A stretch of 64,000 nt of DNA from Pigmentiphaga sp. (GTDB taxonomy: Bacteria > Pseudomonadota > Gammaproteobacteria > Burkholderiales > Burkholderiaceae_B): the NCBI GenBank assembly GCA_023228945.1, contig JALOAI010000019.1, positions 40,011-104,010 on the forward strand, written 5' to 3'. Under the pieces are notes generated by a model, which searched no databases, had not been told where the DNA came from, and was given only the letters and a program-made list of their open reading frames with translations. This document shows positions 17,076 through 25,315 of the stretch, one piece after another. The position numbers and the translations under genes are program-made. The stretch's first letter is position 1, and every line of letters begins with the position of its first letter.

Positions 17076-17096
17076 TGGAAGTCGCCGAGACTTCCA
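17076..17096. promoter_or_regulatory. Operator-like perfect palindrome between divergent genes
   Basis: TGGAAGTC-GCCGA-GACTTCCA is a perfect 8-bp inverted repeat with a 5-nt centre, 134 bp from the deacetylase start and 134 bp from the Bug start. A second weaker repeat, CAAGA...TCTTG (17095-17116), adjoins it. The geometry fits a dimeric repressor controlling both directions. The 16943-17229 gap holds no gene. Confidence 0.6.
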
Positions 17097-17229
17097 AGAT
17101 GAAAAACATAGTCTTGCAAATAAATGAAGCTGAATGCGGTGCCAGCTTCTTAAAATGGCAGAGGCATCCATGAACGCTCATTCCATACCGATAAAAAAGA
17201 GCGTGCCGCCCTCAGAGAGGAGACAGCTC

Positions 17230-18270
17230 ATGACATCGAAGACCGACTCCACCTTCGTCGCGCCTCAGGCGCCCTGTGGCCGATGGACGCGGCGTGGCTT
17301 ACTGGCCGCAACCCTCGGCCTCACGGCGCTGACGCTCACCGTGCCGGCTACCGCGCTCAGCCAAACCGACAACTACCCTGAACGCCCGATTTATCTGGTT
17401 ATTCCCTATCCCCCCGGTGGCGGCATCGACATCGTTGGACGTCCGCTAGCCGAGAAAATGTCCAAGATTCTCGGCGCGGACGTTATTGTCGATCACCGTG
17501 GTGGCGCCAGCGGGTCCATCGCCATGCAGCACGTTGCCCGCGCCGCGCCCGACGGCTATACCCTGGTGCTGGCGCTCAACACCCAAATGGCGGTCAACCC
17601 CGCCCTGTACAAAAACCTGGCCTACCATCCGATCCGCGATTTCGAACCGGTGGCGCTCCTGGGGGCGGCGCCCTATGTGCTGGTCGTCAACCCATCCCTA
17701 CCCGTCCACAGCGTCCAGGACCTGGTGAAGGTGGCCAAGGAACAGCCAGGCAAATTGAACTACGCCTCAAGCGGCACCGGTAGCGGAGCCCACTTGGCGG
17801 CGGAGGTCCTGAAACGCGACGCCGGTATCGACCTGGTTCACATTCCGCACAAAGCGACAGCCATGGGCGTGCGTGACGTCATGGCGGGCGAAGCGCATAT
17901 GATGTTCGTCACTTTCGGCACGGTGGCCGGCCATATCGAGGCGGGCACGCTGCGCCCCATCGCGGTCAGCAGCGCACAGCGGGCCGCGATCGCGCCCGAA
18001 CTGCCGACCGTCGCCGAGGCCGGGTTTCCAGGCTTCGATGTCGGCGCCTGGTACAGCATTTTCGCGCCGGCCGGCACACCCAAACCCATCATCGACAAAC
18101 TGAACGCCGCCATTCGCCAGGTGCTGGCGGACGACGAATACCGTGATCGGCTGGCGCGCGACGCGATCGCCCTCTCCGGCAGTTCCCCCGAAGAGCTGAG
18201 GGACTATTTGCAGGATGAGGTGACGAAATGGGCGAAAGTCGTGCAAGACAGCGGCGCCCAGCTTGATTGA
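17230..18270 (+). CDS. Bug/TctC-family receptor, probable Tat signal peptide
   Basis: This 346-residue solute receptor has PIYLVIPYPPGGGIDIVGRP, HRGGASGSIAMQHVA and YASSGTGSGAHLAAE, the standard Bug signatures. The signal region RWTRRGLLAATLGLTALTL contains a twin arginine, suggesting Tat export, which is unusual for this family. The ATG at 17230 has AGGAGA upstream; longer in-frame starts at 17134 and 17170 were rejected. It is followed 66 bp later by an SDR gene, with which it is probably co-transcribed. The ligand is unknown. Confidence 0.87.
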   Translation: MTSKTDSTFVAPQAPCGRWTRRGLLAATLGLTALTLTVPATALSQTDNYPERPIYLVIPYPPGGGIDIVGRPLAEKMSKILGADVIVDHRGGASGSIAMQHVARAAPDGYTLVLALNTQMAVNPALYKNLAYHPIRDFEPVALLGAAPYVLVVNPSLPVHSVQDLVKVAKEQPGKLNYASSGTGSGAHLAAEVLKRDAGIDLVHIPHKATAMGVRDVMAGEAHMMFVTFGTVAGHIEAGTLRPIAVSSAQRAAIAPELPTVAEAGFPGFDVGAWYSIFAPAGTPKPIIDKLNAAIRQVLADDEYRDRLARDAIALSGSSPEELRDYLQDEVTKWAKVVQDSGAQLD

Positions 18271-18336
18271 TCCCTGCTGGCGGCCGCCCCGAGTGGCCGC
18301 CCGGCTCCGTCAACCAACGATTTCCGGAGCGTGGCG

Positions 18337-19098
18337 ATGCCGAATATCCCGCACAAAGTTGTCATCGTCACGGGGGCTGCCCACGGCATAGGGTCGGCGG
18401 TCGCCCTGGCTTTCGCCCGTCAACGGGTCGGCGTTGTCGCGGTCGATATCGATAGCGAAGTAGAAGCCCTGACGCGCAGCCCGCCCGAGATCACGAGCGA
18501 CCATCTTTGGCCGGTACAGGCAGACTGCACTTCAACCCGACAATTAAGCCACCTGGTAAGCGAGATCCAGCTGCGTTGGCAACGAATCGACGTGCTGGTC
18601 AATTCGGCTGGCGGCTTTGGGCGCTGGGCCGAAACCGCCGATGTCGACGACGAAGAATGGGAACGCATGATCACCCTGAATCTGAGCAGCGTGTTCCGTT
18701 GTTCCCGGGCCGTTATCCCAACGATGAGCAAGCAGCAATCCGGCCGCATCATCAACATTGCGTCGCAAGCTGGCGTCACGCCCAATCCCTATGCGCCGTC
18801 ATATGTGCCCTACGGCACGGCCAAAGCGGGAGTCTTGGGGTTCACCCGCTTGCTCGCCAAAGAACTGGGGCCACAAGGCATTACCGTCAATGCCATCTCG
18901 CCAGGCACCGTCGCCACCGCCAGGGTTCGCGCTTTGCGCGATACCGCCAGCCTGCAAACCATTGCACAGCAAAATCCCTTGCGCACGCTGATCGACGTCG
19001 AAGACTGCGCCGCCGCCGCGCTTTTTCTGGCATCGGACGCGGCACGCCACATCACCGGCATCAATCTGAACATCAATGCCGGCAGTGTGATGGTTTGA
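18337..19098 (+). CDS. Short-chain dehydrogenase/reductase (SDR)
   Basis: This 253-residue classical SDR oxidises or reduces an alcohol/ketone with NAD(P). It has the cofactor motif TGAAHGIG (about residues 13-20), the NSAG motif, INIAS with the catalytic serine, YGTAK with Tyr and Lys, and the SPG loop. Asp in VAVDID after strand 2 favours NAD over NADP. CGGAG supports the ATG at 18337 over the GTG two codons earlier. Its position behind a Bug receptor suggests it acts on the imported compound (inference). Confidence 0.88.
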   Translation: MPNIPHKVVIVTGAAHGIGSAVALAFARQRVGVVAVDIDSEVEALTRSPPEITSDHLWPVQADCTSTRQLSHLVSEIQLRWQRIDVLVNSAGGFGRWAETADVDDEEWERMITLNLSSVFRCSRAVIPTMSKQQSGRIINIASQAGVTPNPYAPSYVPYGTAKAGVLGFTRLLAKELGPQGITVNAISPGTVATARVRALRDTASLQTIAQQNPLRTLIDVEDCAAAALFLASDAARHITGINLNINAGSVMV

Positions 19099-19108
19099 AT
19101 CGGAATTC

Positions 19109-19165
19109 GAGCGACATGCAGGCCGCGAGGTGGACCGGGGCTTGCGCTTGAGCCCGTGGTCAGCC
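19109..19165 (-). repeat. Dispersed 60-bp element, copy A
   Basis: This is a near-complete copy of the element described in the findings. On the plus strand it reads GCGACATGC..., then GGGGCTTGCGCTTGAG and CCGTGGTCAG. It lies between the SDR stop and the MarR gene, inverted relative to the SDR. Confidence 0.6.
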
Positions 19166-19202
19166 TGAGACCTGGAGTTCTAGGGGTATATCCCAATTTC
19201 TC

Positions 19203-19239
19203 GTGACCGAGTCACACCCTACATTAGGTGAAAGTTTCA
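19203..19239. promoter_or_regulatory. Paired inverted repeats upstream of MarR gene
   Basis: GTGAC-CGA-GTCAC (19203-19215) and TGAAA-G-TTTCA (19229-19239) are two perfect 5-bp inverted repeats. They lie 20-57 bp before the ATG at 19260, consistent with autoregulation by a MarR dimer. Their presence argues that the upstream GTG at 19203 is not the real start. Confidence 0.45.
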
Positions 19240-19259
19240 ACTATTTCCATTTGAATCTG

Positions 19260-19805
19260 ATGCCTAATGCAACGAATAAGCGGCAACCCCTGAATCTGCA
19301 GGTCGATTACGTCACGATCACGCTCGATGTCGTCAATGAGCGCATGAAGGCCCAGGCATCGGAACAGTATCAGCGCGAATGCGGCGTCAATCTGCGCGAG
19401 GTGCGGTTGCTGCGCTTCATTGGCAATGAGCCGGGATTAACGCTCACCCGCCTGATCGAGATCAGCCACCTCGAAAAAACCCTGGCGTCCAAGGCGATCA
19501 CCGCGCTGGTGCGGCGTGGGCTGGTGCTGCGCTCCGTCGGCCCCACCGATGCGCGGCAGATCTGCCTGTATCTCACCGATGAAGGCGTTGCGGTGGTCAT
19601 GAACGCCGAACGTATCGGCCGCGCGGCCCTCAAGGCGTTCCGCGAGGCGCTCAGCGATGAGGAGCACGCCATCTTCGAAACCTGCCTACATAAGCTCGCT
19701 CGCGCCGCCGATCAGATCAGCAGCCTGCCTCCCCTGCCCGCCCAAACACCCGTCAAATCCGCGTCTCGCGCCACCAAGCGCGCGCGCTCCGGCAAGGCCG
19801 CCTGA
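19260..19805 (+). CDS. MarR-family transcriptional regulator
   Basis: The 181-residue protein has a winged-helix MarR domain: LTRLIEISHLEKTLASKAITALVRRGLVLRS is the recognition region and GPTDARQICLYLTDEG the wing. A basic tail (ATKRARSGKAA) follows. The frame extends back to a GTG at 19203; I prefer the ATG at 19260 because two operator-like inverted repeats occupy the interval, though neither start has a good ribosome site. It precedes the peptide transporter operon by 90 bp and is the most likely local regulator of it (inference). Confidence 0.8.
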   Translation: MPNATNKRQPLNLQVDYVTITLDVVNERMKAQASEQYQRECGVNLREVRLLRFIGNEPGLTLTRLIEISHLEKTLASKAITALVRRGLVLRSVGPTDARQICLYLTDEGVAVVMNAERIGRAALKAFREALSDEEHAIFETCLHKLARAADQISSLPPLPAQTPVKSASRATKRARSGKAA

Positions 19806-19895
19806 CTCGTCACCGAGGCCAGGGCCACTGCTCCGCACTGCCATCCAACACCCGTCTGTCAACGGGCTTCGCCACCGCAACCCAGGAGAGTCGCC

Positions 19896-21485
19896 ATGAC
19901 ACTCTTTTCTTCCCTCACCCGCTGTTTCGGTACGGCGCTGATCGCGCTGAGCGCCGCCACCGCCGTCGCCGCTCAGGACGATAATGTCCTGCGCATCGTG
20001 CCGCAGGCCGATCTGAAGATTCTGGATCCGATCTGGACCACGGCCTTCGTCACCCGCGACCATGGCTATATGGTTTACGACACGCTGTTCGCCATCGATG
20101 GCGAGGGCCAGGTGCGGCCGCAGATGGTCGACACCTACACCGCCTCGCCGGATGCAAAAACCTGGACTTTCCAGTTGCGCGATGGGCTCGCCTTCCACGA
20201 TGGCAAGCCGGTGACCTCGGCGGACGTGATCGCCTCGCTTCGGCGCTGGGGCCAGCGCGACAACCTGGGCCAGCGGCTGTTCGCGGCGCTGGATACGCTG
20301 GAAGCGGTGGATGAGCGGGGCTTCCGGATGACGTTCAAGCAGCCCTTCGGCATGGTGCTGGAGGCGCTCGCCAAGCCGTCGGGCAGTCCCGCCTTCATCA
20401 TGCCCGAGCGCGTCGCCAATACCCCGGCCGACAAGCAGATCGAAGAGTACATCGGCTCCGGGCCCTATGTGTTCGCGAAGGACGAGTTCCGGGCCGGCGA
20501 AAAGGTCGTTTACCTGAAGAATACCGACTACGTGCCGCGCAGCGAGGAGCCCTCCGGCCTGGCCGGCGGCAAGAACGTTTACGTCGACCGGGTGGAGTGG
20601 ATCATCCTGAAAGACGCCCAGACCCAGGTGAGCGCCATCACCAACGGCGAGATCGACATGTTGTCGTGGATGCCCTACGAACATTACGAGGCGCTGAAAG
20701 CCAATCCGAAGCTCGAGGTGGTGGCCGGCACCTCGCCCGGTTCGTACTTCCTGCACCTGAACCACCACATCCCGCCGTTCGACAATCCCAAGATCGCCCA
20801 GGCGGCGCTGATGGCCGTCAACCAGCAGGCGCTGTTGCGCGCCCAGTTGGTGTTCCCCGAGCTATACACCAGTTGCACCTCGCTCTATCCCTGCGGTTCG
20901 CCGCTGGCTTCCGAGCAGACCTCCTACTTCACCGGCAAACCGCAGTTCGCGGCGGCCAAGCAACTGCTGAAGGAAGCGGGCTACGACGGCAAGCCCGTGG
21001 TGTTGATGCAACCGGCCGATTTCGGCCTGCTGAACAAGCTGCCGCCGGTCATGGCGCAATTGTTGCGGGAAGCCGGTTTCAAGGTCGATATGCAGGCGAT
21101 GGACTGGCCGACGCTGCTGATGCGCCGCGCCAAGAAAGACCCGGTCGCCAACGGCGGCTGGAACCTGTTCATCACCGGCTGGGGCAACAGCGACAACATG
21201 AATCCGCTGTACTTCGCGCCGCTTACCGGCAATGGCGAACAGGGCTGGTTCGGCTGGGCCGTCAACGATGAGATCGAGCGGCTGAAGGCCGAGTTCGTGG
21301 CCACCACCGACCCTGCGCAGCGCAAGCGCCTGGCCGAGGAGATCCAGATCGCCGCCTTCGACAGCGGCCTGATGGCCCCCCTCGGCGAGCAGCGCCCGCA
21401 ATCGGTGATCCGCAAAGACGTGGTCAGCGGCGTGATCACCGCGCCGGTCAATGTGTTCTGGAACCTGCGCAAGAACGGCGGTTGA
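19896..21485 (+). CDS. Peptide ABC transporter substrate-binding protein (family 5)
   Basis: This 529-residue periplasmic binding protein of the OppA/DppA class has a Sec signal peptide (about residues 1-26) and the family core RPQMVDTYTASPDAKTWTF and GSGPYVF. It starts after AGGAGAG. It delivers oligopeptides or similar ligands to the permease genes that follow. The order SBP-permease-permease-fused ATPase is complete, and the downstream M81 and M20 hydrolases suggest a modified peptide or N-acylated amino acid as cargo (inference). Confidence 0.9.
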   Translation: MTLFSSLTRCFGTALIALSAATAVAAQDDNVLRIVPQADLKILDPIWTTAFVTRDHGYMVYDTLFAIDGEGQVRPQMVDTYTASPDAKTWTFQLRDGLAFHDGKPVTSADVIASLRRWGQRDNLGQRLFAALDTLEAVDERGFRMTFKQPFGMVLEALAKPSGSPAFIMPERVANTPADKQIEEYIGSGPYVFAKDEFRAGEKVVYLKNTDYVPRSEEPSGLAGGKNVYVDRVEWIILKDAQTQVSAITNGEIDMLSWMPYEHYEALKANPKLEVVAGTSPGSYFLHLNHHIPPFDNPKIAQAALMAVNQQALLRAQLVFPELYTSCTSLYPCGSPLASEQTSYFTGKPQFAAAKQLLKEAGYDGKPVVLMQPADFGLLNKLPPVMAQLLREAGFKVDMQAMDWPTLLMRRAKKDPVANGGWNLFITGWGNSDNMNPLYFAPLTGNGEQGWFGWAVNDEIERLKAEFVATTDPAQRKRLAEEIQIAAFDSGLMAPLGEQRPQSVIRKDVVSGVITAPVNVFWNLRKNGG

Positions 21486-21556
21486 ACCTCGCGTCGCCGG
21501 GCGGCGCGACCACGCCGCCTGTTTTTGTCCCCTCTTTTAGCTGACCGTGCCCCGCC

Positions 21557-22498
21557 ATGCTGACCTTTCTGCTACGCCGCACTCTGGCAACCGTCCCCGT
21601 GCTCGTGATCGTCGCGCTGATCGTGTTCCTCATGACGCGCCTGGCGCCCGGCGATCCGGCGGCCATCATGGTCGGCGATAGCGCTTCGCTCGCCCAGATC
21701 GAACAGGTTCGCGCCCAGCTGGGGCTGGATCAACCCCTGCCTCTGCAGTTCGTCCAATGGTCGGGCCAGGTGCTGCAAGGCGAGCTGGGCAAGTCGCTGT
21801 TCCTGAATCAGAGCGTCGCTTCGCTCATCGGCCAGCGCATCGAGCCCACGTTGTCGCTGGCGGCCCTGACCATCGTGCTGACGGTGCTGCTGGCCGTGCC
21901 GCTGGGCGTGCTGGCCGCCTGGCGCCATGGCGGCTGGCTGGACCGTGCGCTGATGAGCTTCTCGGTGCTCGGCTTTTCGATCCCGACCTTCGTCATCGGC
22001 TACCTGCTGATCTGGGGCGTGGCGCTCAAGACCGGCTGGCTGCCGGTGCAGGGCTACGCCAGGCTGGCCGACGGCGTGCTGCCGTGGCTCACCCACCTGG
22101 CCTTGCCCGCGCTCACGCTATCCATCATTTACCTGGCGCTGATCGCCCGCGTGACACGGGCGGCGGTGGCGGAGGCGCTAACCGAGGACTATATCCGCAC
22201 GGCGCGCGCCAAAGGCATCAGCGAGCGCCAGGTGCTGGTGCGCCATGCCCTCTCCAACGCGGCGGTGCCCATCGTCACGGTGATCGGCATCGGCGTGGCG
22301 CTGCTCATCGGCGGCGTGGTCGTGACCGAGACGGTATTCGCGATCCCGGGGCTCGGACAACTCACGATCGATGCCGTGCTCTCGCGGGACTACCCCCTGA
22401 TCCAGGGCATCACGCTCTTCTTCTCGATCATCTATGTGCTGATCAACTTTCTGGTCGATGCCAGCTACGTGCTGTTCGATCCCCGCATCCGGTACTGA
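21557..22498 (+). CDS. Peptide ABC transporter permease (DppB-like)
   Basis: The 313-residue inner-membrane protein has six predicted membrane segments and the DppB-type N-terminus (LLRRTLATVPVLVIVALIVFLM, a membrane segment shown here only in outline). The ABC-permease EAA loop reads EALTEDYIRTARAKGISERQV. The family forms the channel with a DppC partner. It lies 71 bp behind the binding-protein gene in the same direction. No anomaly seen. Confidence 0.9.
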   Translation: MLTFLLRRTLATVPVLVIVALIVFLMTRLAPGDPAAIMVGDSASLAQIEQVRAQLGLDQPLPLQFVQWSGQVLQGELGKSLFLNQSVASLIGQRIEPTLSLAALTIVLTVLLAVPLGVLAAWRHGGWLDRALMSFSVLGFSIPTFVIGYLLIWGVALKTGWLPVQGYARLADGVLPWLTHLALPALTLSIIYLALIARVTRAAVAEALTEDYIRTARAKGISERQVLVRHALSNAAVPIVTVIGIGVALLIGGVVVTETVFAIPGLGQLTIDAVLSRDYPLIQGITLFFSIIYVLINFLVDASYVLFDPRIRY

Positions 22499-22542
22499 GC
22501 CACGGCCCGAGCGCCAGCCTCCTTTTTCATGACCGCTTCAAG

Positions 22543-23625
22543 ATGACAGCGACCCGCACCATGAGCGAACCCTTGTCCGGCCTGACCACGAGCCAAAGCG
22601 CAAGCCCCGTCCTTCAGGGCGGGGTCAAGCGAGGCAGTCGTTCCCTGGAGCCGAAGGCTCCCCTGAAGGGTGGCGGAGGAGCTCCGGCCGGGAGGCCGGA
22701 ATCCTTCACGCCAAATATCGAATCGCCCGCCACCACGGCGCCCCGCGGCGTTTCGACGGCGCGGCGCTTGTGGCGCAACGGCGCCGTGCGCTTTGGCGCC
22801 TGCGTGCTGGCCTTGCTCGTTGCCGGCGCCGCGGCGGCGCCCTGGCTGGGCACCATCGATCCGACCCTGATCGACCCCGCCAGCGCCAACCTGCCGCCCG
22901 GCACGAGCGCCGAATTCATGACCCTGGGCGGCGACACCTTCCAGCACTGGTTTGCCCTGGGCAGCGACAGTCTGGGGCGCGACCTCTGGAGCCGCATGCT
23001 CTACGGCGCGCGCGTCTCGCTCGCGGTGGGCGCGGGCGTGGCGCTGCTCGCACTGGCCATCGGCATTCTGCTTGGCCTGGCCGCTGGCTACTTTCGCCGC
23101 CTGGATGGGGTGATCATGCGCATCATGGATGGCGTGATGGCGATTCCCGGCATCTTGTTCGCCATCACGCTGATCGCAGTCTGGCAGCCCAGCCTCGCCA
23201 CCATCGTCATCGCCATCGCCGTGCCCGAGATCCCGCGCGTCGCCCGGCTGGTGCGCTCGGTGGTGCTGACCATCCGCGAAGAACCCTACGTCGAAGCGGC
23301 GGTCGCGCTCGACACACCGGCCTGGAAGGTGCTGACGCGCCACATCCTGCCCAACGCCATCGCGCCGCTCATCATCCAGGGCACCTATGTCTGCGCCGCC
23401 GCCATCCTGGTCGAGGCCATCCTTTCTTTCCTCGGCGTGGGCATGCCGCCCGAGATTCCGACCTGGGGCAATATCATGGCCGAAGGCCGCACGCAGTTCA
23501 CGCAATATCCCCAGAGCGTGCTGTTCCCGGGTCTTTTACTCTCGTTCACGGTGCTGGCCGTGAATCTGCTCGGCGACGGCCTGCGCGACACGCTGGACCC
23601 GAAGTTCAACAAGCGTGGAGGCTGA
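22543..23625 (+). CDS. Peptide ABC transporter permease (DppC-like) with odd N-terminal extension
   Basis: From about residue 75 this is a normal DppC-type permease with GSDSLGRDLWSRMLYGAR and the EAA loop EAAVALDTPAWKVLTRHILPN. The preceding segment of about 70 residues is low complexity and is encoded by a copy of the dispersed element (22582-22609) plus three consecutive hairpins (22605-22700). Starts at 22543 and 22561 are both possible; neither has a clear ribosome site. The stop lies 4 bp before the fused ATPase start. The extension is probably acquired DNA read in frame. Confidence 0.88.
   Translation: MTATRTMSEPLSGLTTSQSASPVLQGGVKRGSRSLEPKAPLKGGGGAPAGRPESFTPNIESPATTAPRGVSTARRLWRNGAVRFGACVLALLVAGAAAAPWLGTIDPTLIDPASANLPPGTSAEFMTLGGDTFQHWFALGSDSLGRDLWSRMLYGARVSLAVGAGVALLALAIGILLGLAAGYFRRLDGVIMRIMDGVMAIPGILFAITLIAVWQPSLATIVIAIAVPEIPRVARLVRSVVLTIREEPYVEAAVALDTPAWKVLTRHILPNAIAPLIIQGTYVCAAAILVEAILSFLGVGMPPEIPTWGNIMAEGRTQFTQYPQSVLFPGLLLSFTVLAVNLLGDGLRDTLDPKFNKRGG
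22582..22609 (+). repeat. Dispersed element, copy D (inside DppC-like gene)
   Basis: CTGACCACGAGCCAAAGC followed by GCAAGCCCCG matches copy E at 23630 almost base for base and encodes the same TTSQSASP residues. Confidence 0.7.
22605..22700 (+). repeat. Three consecutive hairpins inside DppC-like N-terminus
   Basis: The stems are CCCCGTCC-TTCA-GGGCGGGG (22605-22624, one G-U pair), GGAGCC-GAA-GGCTCC (22647-22661) and TCCGGCC-GGGA-GGCCGGA (22683-22700). The first resembles the end hairpins of IS200/IS605-type elements. All are translated in frame. Confidence 0.6.
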
Positions 23626-23629
23626 AACT

Positions 23630-23657
23630 ATGACCACGAGCCAAAGCGCAAGCCCCG
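23630..23657 (+). repeat. Dispersed element, copy E (at ATPase gene start)
   Basis: ATGACCACGAGCCAAAGC followed by GCAAGCCCCG. The ATG of the fused ATPase gene is formed by the first bases of the element. Confidence 0.7.
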
Positions 23658-25315
23658 CCCTTCCCAGGGCTGCCACGGAGCCGGTACTAGCCGTACGCAA
23701 GCTGAGCATCACCCTGCCGGCCGGCGCCGACCGGCCGCTGGCGGTCGAGCATATCGACTTCGAGGTGGCCGCCGGACAGACCGTTTGCCTGCTCGGTGAA
23801 TCGGGCTCGGGCAAGTCGGTGATCGCGCAGGCGGTGATGGGGCTGCTGCCGGCCGGCTTGAAGGCGATCGAGGGCGGCATCACGCTGAATGGCCGCGAGC
23901 TTCTGCCGCTCACCTTGACGCAGTTGCGGCGCCTGCGCGGCCCGGCGATGGCGATGGTATTCCAGGAACCCATGACCGCCCTGAATCCGGTACAGCGCTG
24001 CGGCGACCAGGTGGACGAGATCCTGCGCGAGCACACCCGGCTGTCGGCCGCCGAGCGCCGGCGCGAGGTGCTGCGCATCTTCGCCCGCGTGCGGCTGCCG
24101 GAACCCGAGCGCATTTATGCCTCGTATCCCCATCAGTTGTCGGGCGGGCAGCGGCAGCGCATCGTGATCGCCATCGCGCTCATCCTGAAGCCTGCCCTCC
24201 TGATCTGCGACGAGCCCACCACCGCGCTCGACGTGACGACCCAGGCCGAAATCCTGAAGCTCATCACCGAGCTGCAGCGCGAGAACGGCACCGCCGTGCT
24301 GTTCATTACCCATGATTTCGGCGTCGTGGCGGAGATTGCCGATCGCGTGGTGGTCATGCAACTCGGCCGCATGGTCGAGCAAGGCAACAAGCTCGACGTG
24401 CTGCAGGCGCCGCGCCAAGACTACACCCGCATGCTGCTCGCCGCCGTACCCGAGCTCGGCGGCCGCTCGCGTCCGCCACTGCCCGACGGCCCGGCGCTGC
24501 TCGACGCCCGGGCGCTGAGCAAGACCTACGCGACCGGCTCCTGGCCGGGCCGGCGGCGCACGGTGCAGGCGGCGACGGATATTTCCCTCTCGGTGCATCC
24601 CGGCGAAACGGTCGGCATCGTGGGCGAATCCGGCTCGGGCAAGTCCACCGTGGCGCGCTGCATCGCGCGGCTGATCGAACCCAGCAGCGGCGACATCCTC
24701 GCGGGCGGCCAATCGGTGGCCAAGGCGCGGGGCCGGACGCTGTCGCCATTCCGGCGCCAGGTACAGGTGGTGTTCCAGGATCCATACCGGTCGCTGAACC
24801 CTCGCCAGACCGTCGGCGCCTCCATCATCGAAGGGCCGCTGAACTTCGGCGTGCCGCGCGAACAGGCCTGGCGGCGCGCCGAGGAGCTGATGCGCCTCGT
24901 GCGCATGCAACCCTCCGCGCTGCATCGCTATCCGAACCAGTTCTCAGGAGGGCAGCGCCAGCGCATCTCCATTGCCCGGGCGCTGGCCTGCGAGCCGAAG
25001 GTATTGATCGCCGACGAAGCGGTATCGGCGCTGGACGTGTCGGTACAGGCGCAGATCCTGGATCTGCTCAACGACATCCAGCAACGCCTGCGGATCGGCA
25101 TCCTGTTCATCACCCACGACCTGCGCGTGGCCAGCCAGATCTGCGATCGCGTCATCGTGATGCAGCAGGGGCGCATCGTCGAACAGGGCAGGATCAACGA
25201 CGTGTTCTTTGCGCCGCAGCATCTTTACACCAAGACCCTGCTGGCCGCCGCGCCGGGGCGAGGATTCGCCTTCGGAAGCCGCGAGCCGGCCGCTCCTCAA
25301 CCCATACTGGCATGA
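23630..25315 (+). CDS. Fused peptide ABC transporter ATPase (DppD-DppF type)
   Basis: This 561-residue protein joins two ABC ATPase domains. The first has Walker A GESGSGKS near residue 53, LSGGQRQR and LLICDEPTT. The second repeats these as GESGSGKST, FSGGQRQR and LIADEAVSALD. Single-chain DppD-DppF fusions of the GsiA type are known. A GGAGG 8 nt upstream fixes the start at 23630 rather than the GTG at 23615. Its first eight residues come from the dispersed element. The stop overlaps the M81 gene (ATGA). Confidence 0.92.
   Translation: MTTSQSASPALPRAATEPVLAVRKLSITLPAGADRPLAVEHIDFEVAAGQTVCLLGESGSGKSVIAQAVMGLLPAGLKAIEGGITLNGRELLPLTLTQLRRLRGPAMAMVFQEPMTALNPVQRCGDQVDEILREHTRLSAAERRREVLRIFARVRLPEPERIYASYPHQLSGGQRQRIVIAIALILKPALLICDEPTTALDVTTQAEILKLITELQRENGTAVLFITHDFGVVAEIADRVVVMQLGRMVEQGNKLDVLQAPRQDYTRMLLAAVPELGGRSRPPLPDGPALLDARALSKTYATGSWPGRRRTVQAATDISLSVHPGETVGIVGESGSGKSTVARCIARLIEPSSGDILAGGQSVAKARGRTLSPFRRQVQVVFQDPYRSLNPRQTVGASIIEGPLNFGVPREQAWRRAEELMRLVRMQPSALHRYPNQFSGGQRQRISIARALACEPKVLIADEAVSALDVSVQAQILDLLNDIQQRLRIGILFITHDLRVASQICDRVIVMQQGRIVEQGRINDVFFAPQHLYTKTLLAAAPGRGFAFGSREPAAPQPILA

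Noticed and set aside
19183..19194. GGGGTATATCCC as a second copy of the livK-region palindrome
   Set aside because: It is suggestive but imperfect, and two sites are too few to call a regulon; kept only as a remark in the livK finding.
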